Positions 44,101 to 57,300 of a stretch of DNA of 64,000 nt are shown here, one piece after another. Made by a program: the position numbers and the translations under genes. Numbering within the stretch: position 1 is the stretch's first letter; the number at the start of each line of letters is the position of its first letter. Origin of the DNA: Bugulina stolonifera (taxonomy: Eukaryota > Bryozoa > Gymnolaemata > Cheilostomatida > Bugulidae); assembly GCA_935421135.1 (NCBI GenBank), contig OW285188.1:16965233-17029232 (forward strand), in the 5' to 3' direction. The notes under the pieces are model-generated. The model was not told where the DNA came from. It did no database searches and worked only from the letters and a program-made list of their open reading frames with translations.

Positions 44101-45149
44101 TACGAATGTTCCTAAAATACGCAAAAGCAACAAAACTGTGTCTAACTATCCCACATGGATCGCGCACAGCATCAGAATACTATCATGCCATTAAAGTCAC
44201 ATATCCTGCCTTAACCTGCTTTTATTCAAGGGGCATTTAGTTGTTATTACACAAGTACAAAAACTGACATTGCTAGTACGCTATGCCAACATTCTCATTT
44301 AATCTGTATTGTACTTGACATCCATTAATGGTTGGTTAACTATCCACTACTACATTGTGCATAAAACAATTTAAATATTATGTATAATAAAGTACAAAAG
44401 TTCCATGTAAATAATTATCATAACTATACTTTACTATTATTATTGTTTTGTTATGATTTATATATTTAATTTAATAATTATAACAAGGATTAACATTAAA
44501 CTAGATGATTGGTCATTCATTAGACCCAGGGATGTAACAACCAGGGGGGCAAGGGGGGCATTTGCCTCCCCAGAAATCTGTCCTAACACAGATATCTGTT
44601 GGTGTCAATTCTCAAAATTGAGCTTTGAATAGATCTACAGTCATCACAAATTTATGGCCAATGTAAGTGGCCTATGATCTTGCATATGATATTTGTTTGA
44701 AATTGATATAGAACAGTTTAGTATAGGTCTGGGCAGCCCAGATACTCTGGCTTGGGCCTTTTGCCCCCTCAGCCAAAAATAGTTGTTACAGCCTTGAATT
44801 TAGACCTACAAGTATATTTATCAACAATAACTCAACATGGAGCACAACGTACTAAATTTTAAGTAGATATACGTGGCTGTAGTCATTTGTAACATACCAG
44901 AGCAGGGGAGGAGGAAATAGCTAATTATTTGCAAAATAAAATAAAAATAAATAAGTAATAGTTGATGAGGGCCGTGGAATGGTCACATAATAGACAATGA
45001 TAACCAAAATATTGGATTTTTATGATTAAGTTAGGAAGGTATGACAATAAACCCGAAGTTCAGCTCTAAACAAAACCATCAAGGCATAAGAAGCTACTAT
45101 ATTTAATTTATTTATTTTTCACCTGCTGCAGACAGAACGGAAGCACGTA
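41154..45149. other. Intergenic region between divergent coiled-coil and MED13 genes
   Basis: AT-rich with no convincing gene. Holds three imperfect repeats of GGACATAACTCTTCAGTT (41850-41940, period about 45) and one MITE at 44527-44796. Random short frames only. Confidence 0.5.
44527..44796. mobile_element. Small hAT-like MITE
   Basis: Ends CAGGGATGTAACAAC and GTTGTTACAGCCTTG are inverted repeats, with G-rich/C-rich subterminal blocks (GGGGGGCAAGGGGGGC and TTTTGCCCCCTC). The flanks share ATTAGACC / ATTTAGACC, a near eight-base target duplication with one indel. Confidence 0.6.
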
Positions 45150-45373
45150 CTTTCACTTTCGCTTTATGGGCGCAGACATGACAGGTCACGTGGGCCGTCT
45201 GCGGACCAATGAATCAGCTGTTTACTTCAATTCTATTCTCGCCATTTTCCAGTCGCCATCATATTTTTGTTAATTTTTTTACTATCAAATTTAATTCAGT
45301 GGTTTTGAAATTAGTTTAAGCCGCGTGTGTAGCACGTTTCTTCAACTGATGCGACACTAGAAATGGAGCAAAT
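45150..45373 (+). promoter_or_regulatory. Probable MED13 promoter and 5' untranslated region
   Basis: Local rise in GC before the first exon, with CACGTG at 45187-45192, CCAAT at 45206-45210 and CGCCATTTT/CGCCATCAT elements (about 45240-45262). A five-codon upstream frame (ATG at 45363, stop TGA overlapping the main ATG at 45374) may damp translation. Confidence 0.4.
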
Positions 45374-48300
45374 ATGAGCAATCAGAATCATTCAGGAAAC
45401 AGTAGCAGGCTCAGTCTGGAAAATTGTTACACAAACATTTTTGCACTGGTGAGTGGAGTCAGGAGTAGATTGACAAGTAGAGAATCGGTTGAAGTCTTGT
45501 ATGAGTTCCAACTCATCCTTGGCCTTGAAGCCTAACCGCAGTTATTGAGCTATTATGTCAGTTGTCTGACTTCGACTAAGGCAAATGAAACACATGCTAA
45601 TTAATCCTTTCTACTTTTTTAAAATTATAATAATTATTATATTATTCTTATTGATCGATGAGTTGATCTCAGATCTGCTGCCGAATCGTATGCCCTTTTC
45701 ACGTAAAAAAATCAGTCATAATTATAATAATAATTACAAAAATAAAATGAATTGATTCAATGCGCTAACTCTCTCTGTGTCCGAAGATCGGTTTAAGATG
45801 AAGTTGTAGGTTGTAATCAGTAATGTTGTTTATAAAATTTTTAAATGATAAATCATTAAACCTAACTTATAAATCATCTCTTGCAATCATACTCATACAT
45901 AGTTGAGAATTTTGTTTTTATTGTTGTTTCTTTCAAATTAAATTGCTGTTACTCTGCTCTGTGCAAGTCTCCTCTGACTTCGGCACATAGTTGTAGCAAT
46001 ACCGTTGCGTTTTGCGAGACTATACTCACTCACCCAACAATAAGTATAGGTTATACCTACTATAGCCTATTACTACATCAACATGGTCAAATTATGGTAT
46101 AAAATAAACTTGGCATAATTAGTGTCTTTGCGACCTCTTGGACGGACTCGGGTTGCAAATAAAAATCCCAAGATGTCCAGCCTAGGCCGCAAGTGCTATT
46201 GTCGATTTTGCTTGGCCGAACAAAACCATCCCTACCTTACCAGCACACCTGGGTTTAGGTAAATTTGGTTTAGGCTTGGGCCTACTTTCCCAGAAAATGA
46301 AGATTCATTAAAAATTGAAACTGTAACCTCAAATATTAATCTTTGGTAGTTGCTAATATAATTAAAATACGTTCATCTAACAAACATGACTTAGTGATAA
46401 ATTTGAAGAAAATTGTTAAAGATGTAAATTCTAGTGAGGATAGACCTATGTTGGCATGTCTACTGGATAACCTCGGAATTCATGGCAATAGCTTAGAAAA
46501 GCTGTTAAATTCAAATTGTGTGCCTCTCCTAATTAATCGAAAGAAGAATGTCAATATCCACAATTTTAAAGTAGAAATTGGGTCATTGGATTTGACTTCG
46601 TGAATTTACCAGGCAATAAACATTGTATGGAAAGTACAAATTACATGTAGGCCAAGGCATAAATATTGTTGTGGAATGGTTAATGGAAACAGGAATACTA
46701 TAGGTTGAATTCCAAATCGCAGAGCGTTTGTGAGCATGCCTTTTGACCAAAGTTTGTGTCCAAAAGGTTCATTGAGATTAGTTTTTGGTTTAGGTTTAAA
46801 TGTTTACTTTGGAAGTGTGAAGGCAAGTAATAAACTTGCCTTTTATGGATGATAGTCATAAAGTCGCAGCTATTCTTGCAGTAGTAGGCTTACCTAGACA
46901 CAGAGCTTGATAAGGGGGTGTACATTTCCCTCAGAATGTTTTCTCTGGTATTATTATGGTTTAAAAAAAATAATTGCTAGTTGTTTGTTCAAATGAAAAT
47001 TTTTGTCAGTTGATGGTCCACAATTCAACTTTTAATAAATAATCGTAGAGCATGTAGGTCATGTTTGTGATAGATAACTCACTAAAATACTGTGCCGCTA
47101 TAATAAAAATTAGTCTTACGTAGCACAGGCAGCCAATATTGAAGTTTTGAGTAAACTAATGGTACTTGGCCTCTACCCTAATGTTGTTGGTTATGCCTGT
47201 ACAAGGACAAAAATTCACTATTCAACTCTAATAACCATCAGACAAATATTTTTATTTTGTTAGAAACTTCCGCAAAGTCGCCTATAGCCAGCGTTGAAAC
47301 TCTCCCTTAGAATTTTTGTGGTTATTAATTGGTTTTTATGAAGTAAATCAAATTTTCCTAAATAATATTATTATTGCTCTTTAAATAATGGTTATAGTTA
47401 AATTTAATCTAAAAATGTAGGCCAAAAGCTACAGATTGAGTTACACATGGAGTGGTTATTGAAGGCTGAGGTCAACATTAAAAATTATTATTCTCAGCAT
47501 TCAGAAGACTGGTGACTTTATTAATTGATTGTGGTTTTCTTTTTTGTAGACTGACTTGGCTGGGATACGATGGCGGCGGCTCCGTTCTCAGATGGGTTCA
47601 AATATGGATGTGTTGGATGACCCGGTCTTGTCATCTTATGCAAAATGTCTCAAGGCCGACATGCTTTGTTCCTGGGCAAGAGTACCAATAACAGATGGTA
47701 CACCTCCACCCAGCAACTTTATGGGCTATGCCAAGGAGCTATGGGTCTTTTGGTACGGTGACGAACCAACCAGCTTACAAACCCATCTAGCTACTGAGTT
47801 ACAAGGTGAGGCAGTAATTCTCCATCAAAATGTTGTCTGTATCAACAGATCTATCTATAGACTAGCTAATCACTTGCCAAAACAATCTATCCTGTAGTAG
47901 GCATATGTCAGTCAGCTGGCGAGACTGCTATTAGCAATAAATATTGATAATGATATAACTATTCATCAGTAGCTTATTCCATTCTGTGTACTTACACACA
48001 TTTTCTGATAACAATATTGCTACTTCATAACCACTTTGTGTACAGGTTAGTAGTGAGTTAATTATTGGAGATTATAATGTATTGGTTCAATACTGCTGCT
48101 AACCTTATAGTTTCCTTTTGTATGGCAGCCTCCTAGCATTAACTCGTGTTGACTGACTATATTATGTTTCAAATCTGTGTGTGTAGGAAAATCTCATGTG
48201 CACAATAATAATAACATTACTTAGCAAACCGATGATCACTATGCAATAAAATGCATGATAAAATTATTATTTGATAGAATCGGAGCAAGGTAGCTGGGAG

Positions 48301-51300
48301 ACGACACTACTCAGCTATGAATGTCGGACATTTCTATTCAAGGCTTTGCACAATGTCATAGAGAGGTAAAATATTCTACTACTGCTGGTGCATGCAGATC
48401 TAGTAAATTGTAGTAGTATTGACTCGGAGTGCATCTCCTGCATGACTGTGCTATGTGTGCTTACATGTTATACCTGTTGGCAGAGTGACAATGTAATACT
48501 GTCACTGCAGTAACAATATCCTTCAGGCTGGCATACTCTTGTCTGTCTTGTCTGTCATAGAGATGTAATGTCCAATGATAGTGGTTATTATTCTTTGTAC
48601 ATAATTATACGTAACACTCACTAGTATTATTTTACTAGGCAAGAATGTAAATAGTTTCAGTGTGGATAACCAGGCAATAGTAGATCCAGCGCCTACTATA
48701 ATGTAGGGATTGTCTCGTTTTCTAATATGGATTATGCCAGTCAGCTTCATGCATGGTTGAGGATCATAAATTATAAGCACACCTTCTCTTTCCTAGGTGC
48801 CTGTTAGCCAAGCAGTTTGTAAGAATTGGGAAGTGGTTTGTAAAAGCACACGATGGAACAGACACCGACAACAAATGGTAGGTTACTATACGGTAGGCTT
48901 ATCCAACTTTTACTGCTCATTATTTTTGTCCGATCACTTTCAAACCGATGAAACTATCACTGCTGGTGGTTTAGGTTACATAGCCCATTGGTCACACTCT
49001 TTCCCGGTGAGCCCTAACTTGTGATAATGTTATTAGGAAAATGGTTCAGATATGGCTGTGTGGTGTGCTCACACAATTTGGATGTGCGTGAGCATTAGCA
49101 GCTTCTATTCTTCAACCAATCCAATCTAGAATTGCAACATTCTTAGATATGTGACAGAGCAGACCCTATCAATGATTGATGGAGATGTAATAGTGCACTG
49201 CACCCTTCAACCATAACTTACACTGCTCATTAGTTTGCTATCACAAACTCAAGTATTGTGTTCAGTTACTGACCGATTAACTATTACTATTACCCACCCA
49301 TGTGTTGTGTAGTAGTGTGTGTACTGGTGATAGCCCTGTGTTTGATGCCAGCATTCGGTTACATGTAACTGGTCATTGTGTCAAATACTCGACAATTGTA
49401 ATATACAACACATGGTTGTTGAAAAGGTTAGGACTAACCTAACAAATAGCAGTGTTATAATATAGGCTAGCCATGTAAGAAAAATTTGCTATCAAAACTC
49501 TTTTTGAATCTTGGCCTCGATCAATATCCAATCAGTAACGAAAGCTGATTGCTAACAAATTTTATAGTCAGAGTCGTATTAACCAATTGCAACGGTGCTT
49601 CATGGCGCTGGGGCTGCAAAGATTATTTGCTTAGGCGGACAAAAGGTGCTCCATTTGGTTTATATCATTTCCATAGAATGACTCAATCATCGCTGCCTTC
49701 TTGGCCACTTTAACTGACTGAGGCTGACAAGATGATCGCCAGACCTACATTGTACATATAAACCGAAAATGTGTGCATTTGCGCTTGACCAAGTCAAACC
49801 ATCTCGACACATTGCCGTACTTTAGTTTCTCCCAGAAAAAAATTCATTCGGTTTGAGATGGAGTGTTCGCAAAACTGAACTGTGAAACTTGGTCCATGAA
49901 ACAACTCCTACTACAAAGCCAGGCTTGGTGAATATGCAGGCCTAAGGTTGCTGGTTACGTAGATGAGGGTTGTTTGATGTTTGTTAATAAGGCCCTTTGG
50001 AGTGGTAGCTTGAAACTTGTGGTTTCTCAATGTTAGGAGGCATAAATAATCCCGATTACTATATGAGAGAGAGTTGTACTCACAAGTAACTAATGACTGT
50101 GAATGACTGTGACTGATGTATTGGTAATAAACACCTGGTTGGCTGGCTGGCTGGTTAATCAGTATACCCAGTATGTATTGGTAATAAACACCTGGTTGGC
50201 TGGCTGGCTGGTTAATCAGTATGCCCGTTTATTTACAGTTCACCTCTGTCTTTCTCCTTCCAAAACTTCTTCCTGCATGGTGAGAGCACTGTCTGTGTCA
50301 GTGTGAATGTGGAAAAGAGGACTCAGTTGTACAGACTAAGCTCTCAGCAACTCAAACAGGCTAAAGACGCCCACAACTCTGCCACGACAGGTAAGTTAAC
50401 CATAATTATCATCCTAGGTAAAAGAGGCTAATGTTGTAAGCTTTAAGGCCTATTTATGTCGAACTGTTGACAATGGTCGTATTAGAAGATTATTTGCTAA
50501 ATTTCTCCACTACTTCCATTCCCTTAAATAAGTCATATATCATTGATCTTGGTATGACTGTAATATAACTGTAGCTTGTATATACACATGTACATTATGC
50601 ATGATTGTATGAAATAGATGCTTGCTCTTTCTCTGAATTGCTAGCTTCATTATATAATCTTGTTGTACGATAGAATTTCTCCTGGCACTAGGCTACTGTT
50701 AGTATACACAGTACCTCATGCATATGTATTTAAAAGGATACAACATTATTTGATAGAGCAATCACTGGTGTGTTTACATCTTTCTGTTCTCCGTTACATA
50801 ATTTCATTAAATCAATATTTCCTCAAATGCCTTCCCTAGTTCCGCCCATCTACTGTATGCATATTATACCTATCCCTGTAGGATCTCCGTTTCTAGATTG
50901 CATTTGTACAGTCTGCTGTGTGTCTATATTCATATACAGGGACAGCACCCAGCTCTCGACTCAACCAGGTGATATTAGCTCCCTACGGCCTAGCTGGGGT
51001 GCTTACCGGGAGACCTGTATCTCCTGCAGACAAGAGCATTGCTGACTGGCAGCAGTTCTACCCTCTCTCTAGTACCCCGGCAGCCATCCCAGACAATGAT
51101 ATGCCTAGCATGGTGGAGGTAGCAGTTGGTTAGTAGGCCATAATATATGCTATAGGTTATATAATAACACTCATGACGTATAAATCCTGAGCAGTTGATA
51201 TATCCTATCTGTTGATAAAACATGTGGATCTGATCAGTGATCAGTTTAGGTGATTTTTTGGTTCTAGTAAAATATTATTGACTATCAATATATCTTGGTG

Positions 51301-54300
51301 GGATGCCTGGCATCACAAAGCTCCTTTTTCATGAATTTCACTTTTATAAATAACATAAAAGTACACATTTATGATAGAATGCAATAGTTATGGGACATTA
51401 ACAAATAGAAACTATTGTGCATTACTTTCAAGGATGACATGAAAGTAACAATACATCATATCACATTTTGTGTTTGCCAAAAAACGCGTATATCTCAAGT
51501 TAACACCAATACACTTTGTTTTCATCAAGGTGGAGTTCGAATGAAGTACCCCAGTGCCTTTGTCGTCACTACCCAGCCTCCTACACCAAAAGAGCAGAGA
51601 CCTAAGACCTCGTCTCCAGAGCGGTGTGATAAGTGCATGTCTGTGCTAGTCTCTAAGACCACACTAGACAGTCTACAGACAGGCAAATGTGATGATGATA
51701 CAAGATCTCTTAATTTCAGTGATGTACATAGCAGAGCCAACTGTAATTGTGTCAAGGTAGGCGGCAACTGCTACACAATATTTTAGACTGTCGACTGGGA
51801 CAATTGTAATCATTGCTATGCCCCTGTAATAGAACTACAGCGAATTTCATTATATAGAAAAAGAGTAGGATGTAATATATACCTACTACTTTATGTGAGG
51901 TGAGGTAATCTACGCCAGTGGACAGAGCTGAGTTGGTTCAGTTGACATGTTTTTGTGTTCCAGTGAAATTAATGCGACATGATATAATTAATGTGAAAAT
52001 AGGAGTAGGTTGGAAATCGTAAACAATAATTTATTATTTGTCATCCCAATTTAGCAACTCCCAACAATTGTATGAGCTCAACTAAATCTGCAATGAATAT
52101 ATGAATGAATTAAGTGCTGTTTCGGCTGTGTTCATAGAATGCTGTAGTGTTGAATTGAGTCTATAACAATCTCATGCAATAATTCACCTATATTGAGGAT
52201 ATTCCTGACAATGTGATGTGACCAGTCTTAGTTCCTTTTCTTTGGCTAAAAATACATCATTTCTGCATTGCATCCTTGTATTGTATACATTAATATATAA
52301 GCTTGCCAAAATATTGACTTGTACGTTTGTGTTTGGTTTTGTTACAGAGTATTATTGTTTGTATCTTTGAATAAATATTGAGTGACTAGTTACGCTAGTA
52401 ATTCCCTTGGTGTTGTTGGCTCATTGTCTGACTGATCTAGCTAGTAGAATAAGTGATTGTGGTGAGGTAAATGACTTCAATCTACAACCTAAAGTCCCTA
52501 GAAACATGTCAGTGCACTGCCTACCTACCTACTCAACTATGTCTATGAATATTTAATGGTTGAGTTCATACCTTATCCTTACACTTATCATACACTCCAT
52601 GCACAGCATATATGGTTACCACCTTAACTGTCCACCATTGGCTTCAGTGCCGGCGCTGCTTTCTACTTGACATCTTTCCTTATGCTTATAGTCAAAATCG
52701 TCAAAGAAAGCACAGAAACAAGGGTCTCCTCTCTCCCCTAAACAGGACGGCAGGAGACCTCGGACACCATTTCATCGACGCAGTCCTCCCCTTGAGAAAC
52801 TATTGGCTGGTTCCAAGGGCCTGAAGAATGTTGCATCTACACAGGCCAGTTCGGGCACGATGGCAGCTAGTTCAGCGAGACCAAGCAATAGTGAGGCTAC
52901 TCCAGATCATATGCAGGCCTCCACTCCACAGGTTAGTCGGCTGCTGTGTTAGCTGGTGGGATATGGATGTCGTATGAATGTTTACTGTGTATACAAGTCT
53001 TGCTTTTTCAATTGATTTAGTCGGACATTCAGGATTCATGTAGATGTCTTAGCACCCACTCCGGACACCGAGTCAGATATGATCTGTTACAGTGAGCTAA
53101 GTTGTGGTGTATGGAGATTAGTCAGTCAGTCAGTAGTGGGTCTGTCAGTAGTGGTTGCCAGCTGAACATACACCAGTTGTATTTAAGCTAAATTGTGGGC
53201 AGGATTTATTGTAATGTATTGGATGTTCTTTGTAGTCTTGAACAATCCTTTGCAATAACCAGTGCTTTGCCTACTGTCTACCTCTTAGTTGATTTGATTG
53301 TAGGTATGCAATAAATGGTAGTGTTGTGGGAACATTGAATGATGTATACTATGAATTATAATAGTACTTACTTGGCCTAATTATGTACAAGATTGAGCCG
53401 CTAAACTACTTGTGTAACGCAGTGGTAGTAGTAGTAGTGTGTTATATTCGAATATTACTGCATATTGTTGTAATATAATATATCCGAGATGATCTTCTAG
53501 CACCAGTGATAGTAGATAGTAGATAGATGGTTTGTAACAAATGTGCATCATAGCTCAGCTCTGGTAATTAATTACAGTCATTCAATGGTCAGTGGAATGT
53601 ATGCACGTCTTCAGTCTTATCAACACAAGGTCATTGACAAAAGAGTTAATTGTGGAATATAACAGCTAGTAAACTAATAGCCTATTGAATATTGATTTAC
53701 ATTGTACTACTTGCCTTTCATTTCCTTAGCACTGCTGTTCCTGCTTTACTATACAATATTCTCAGCTGGGAAATATCATGTAGCAGTAGACAAGGGGAAT
53801 ATTTGATGTCATATACAGTCAATATTCTAATCAGTATCACACTTATCATACTAAGTAGTCAACTGTCTTCTCTCACTGGCAAATACATATAGATAACTGA
53901 GATTAGTGTTTTATTACATACATAACATGGCTAGAAGCTTTATATAACTTTCTCATCTGTTGGCACTAGCTAAGATGGTGATTTGCTCTTGCTCTTGGTC
54001 TATTTATTAATCTCTTATAGGTTGGTTTATCTGATTCATTAATGATTGTGGTTATCAGTGTTTCTTTCTTGTCTGTAGATGACATTGAGGGATGTGTTGG
54101 CGTCGCCTGCCTCCTTCCCACAGCCCTCTCCCATAAACATAAGAATACCAAGAACACCAAAAACTCCCGGCAGTAATATACCCTCTGACAAACATCTAAA
54201 CACTCGCCCACCCTCAGTGAAGGCGGTCAGCAGTGTGGAGTCAGCAACTACGGGTAGTGTACAGGGTATGCATCCTTTTAGTGTAGGCAGCAGCAATCAA

Positions 54301-57300
54301 CCTCGAACTCCACGCACTCCTCAGGCCCAGCAGTCCAACTCCCAGGTATGCGACTATCTGAGTTAGTTAGTTCATTCATATTAATATATACTGAAACACT
54401 GGCTAGTATGTGTAAATTAGTACAATGTTTTTAGGCTACTATATCATCATGAATGGTTGTGTTCTAAAGGTTTACTTGCTTGTAACAGAGATGCTAGCTA
54501 ACTAAACTACTGATTTACTATTCATTGTTTACTATGAGCATAGTACAATCAAGATTGTCCTGTAGTAGAAGTATACAGTATGTTATGACTGCAACATACC
54601 AGTCAGATTACATGATTGATGTTTTGGTAGGTGGGCAGAGGTTGTAAATAATAACAAGTCACTATTAACTATCAGATATGTCAAACTGAGCTATGGAATT
54701 TGAAAGTTACAAAATTGTTGGTATTTATAATGATATTGTAGCCTATATAACCAGTTGTGATCAATGTGGTCTTATGACAACCATACTACCAATCTCAGCT
54801 TGTGTATATTCTGTATCTCCTCCATTTCGTTCTGACAGGCTGGCAATAGTCTGAGCAAGGAGACACCAGTACCTGTATCAAATACGCCTACAGCCTACAT
54901 AGGCAGCCAAATAGAACACCTACAATCACCTCACCACTCTAGTTCAATATGTATTGACCCAACTAAACGTCCATGTCTGCCAGACGGCATCGTAGACGAC
55001 GATGAACTCGTCACCAACTCTCTGTATATATTTTCTACTTTCCAAGCATGGTAAGTGACTGTACATACAGACATCTAGATATAGTGTCTGGCCTTCACTA
55101 ACTGACATCTGTTATATAATATAAATATTATAGTATATGGAATTTTAATTACCTCTTTTTGTATTTAACTGTAAATGGAAACATCATTTCTGAGGATATG
55201 TACTTTTCTTGATAAGTGCACGTATAAAAAGCCATGTGCATAATGTAATCAATGTAACTCACAATAGTCCACTTGGGATGTATGCTTCACTTACTGTTTG
55301 CTCTCTCTTTATGGACAATATCTCCTCTTTACTAACGATATCCTGCGCACTCATGCATGCAAAATATAGGTAATAGATACAGGCAAAAGGTATCTCAATG
55401 TACATAATCACAATGTATTCAGTACCCATTTAGTAATAGTATGACAACTGTTACTAGAGGTGTACTCGACTCCACCGACTCCACCTTAGGACTGTTACAG
55501 GCAAACCACAACCCAGGTTTTAGCTAGACCACTGAGCATTCCTCATCATGCTTTGACTAATAAACCATATTTCTCAGTTAATTGTAGATGTCGGTGCTGT
55601 TGATACTTCTAAACAAAATGTCAACATCTACATGTAGCTTGACATTACATGCCTGATAACTGGTCACAGTTGTTTATTAGACATACTACATACTACAATC
55701 TGGTTTCTCTCCCTCATCTCGTAGGCTCGATCTACCACTGAAGAAGAGATTCAAACTAGAGCCAGCATCAGACAAGGTTAAACCTCCTCAGGGGTACGAG
55801 CAGCTGTCCCACCCACTCACTACGGTGTCTGAAGATACACGAGTTACTGAGACATACTACCTGTCTACTCCGCAGTCAGACTCCAGCTCAGCGCAGGTGC
55901 TACTAGTCAAACCAGAGCCATCAGAGCCTGGTAAGTAGCCCTACTCCTACTAGCAGGTTAATGTATGGGAACAGTGGCAGGATAGTACAATCCTTTATGT
56001 GTTACAGTTTCATAGCCAGCCATCCCAAATTGTATACTGCAGTCTATCAATGATATAGGACACATTGGTAGTACCCAACTGTAATTACATGATACATTCT
56101 TGGTAATCCATCTTAGAAATTAGATTAGATAATGTATTGAGTCCTCTGTGGGTTTAATACTATGCTGTGATACACAGTGCTGTACATGTGTGCTTCTCCT
56201 TGCCAGTAGCTGTGTCCAATCTGATGACATCAGCTGCTCTGATGCCCCATCCCAGTGACCTTGACAATATGTTCGACTCTGAGGACGAGAGTAACGATGA
56301 CCGAGCCCACCCAGCACATGGTGGTACTGCTGGCTTCAACTCTTCCTCTTCTCACCAGCACACAGCTCCCTCTGGTGGCGCTAGCATGGCTAGTGCTCGC
56401 GCTGTTGGCCCAGTCAGTAAGTAGAGCGGCCAACGTCTTTGTCCTTGTATATAGAGAGAACAGTTGGGATTGCAACAAGCTACCACAGCATAGTTTCATT
56501 TAGACTCTTCAATGTGGGCTGCTGAGTGAGATTTGACTCGTTAGCCAAGCTATTCACTCAACACTACAATGTGCATCTACTCTTAACTTTAATAGTAATA
56601 TAATAGCATGTTGTTTTGTTCTGTGTAATTATTGGCACCAATCCAAAGTAATCCCTCCTACCCAACTACTGTAGGTCTATATCTCTATCATGTTTCCTTA
56701 CAGCTGTAACATAGTGTGTGTATGTACTTTAGGTGCTGCCGATCTCTCACAGATATACCCCACCCCTCCATCACATGATAATCATAATACTGCCCTCTCA
56801 CCGGCAGACCATCAGGACATGGCTGAGCATGTAGATATACCTGAACCCACCGCAGCTATATACAGGACGTCTAACATGGCCAAGTACCTCACTGTACCCG
56901 AGTATCATCCATTAGACCTACCTAGTAATCAGCATTCTCTGGCAGCATCTACAGACTCCTTTTACACACCATGGTCTAATAAACCGACAACCCAGCAGAT
57001 GTAAGTCTCGATCTACATCCACTGCATACAGAATGTGTATATGATACATACGTGTGATTTCTCAGCGATTCCACAGAAATACTGCGACTTATATCCATTC
57101 CGTTATTGGTCGATTCGTTTCCATGGTTACAATTATGTGTAATATTTTATCAGCTGTGCATGTAGCTGCTGTTTGATTAAGGCTGACTCAAGTGTAGATT
57201 CTGCAAATCAAGGAGCTGTTGGGATCTGACCATCAGTAACCGAATGTTTGGTTTAAAGTTTCAGGTCGTGATTAGGTCTGCCATCCTTGTACCAACCAAC

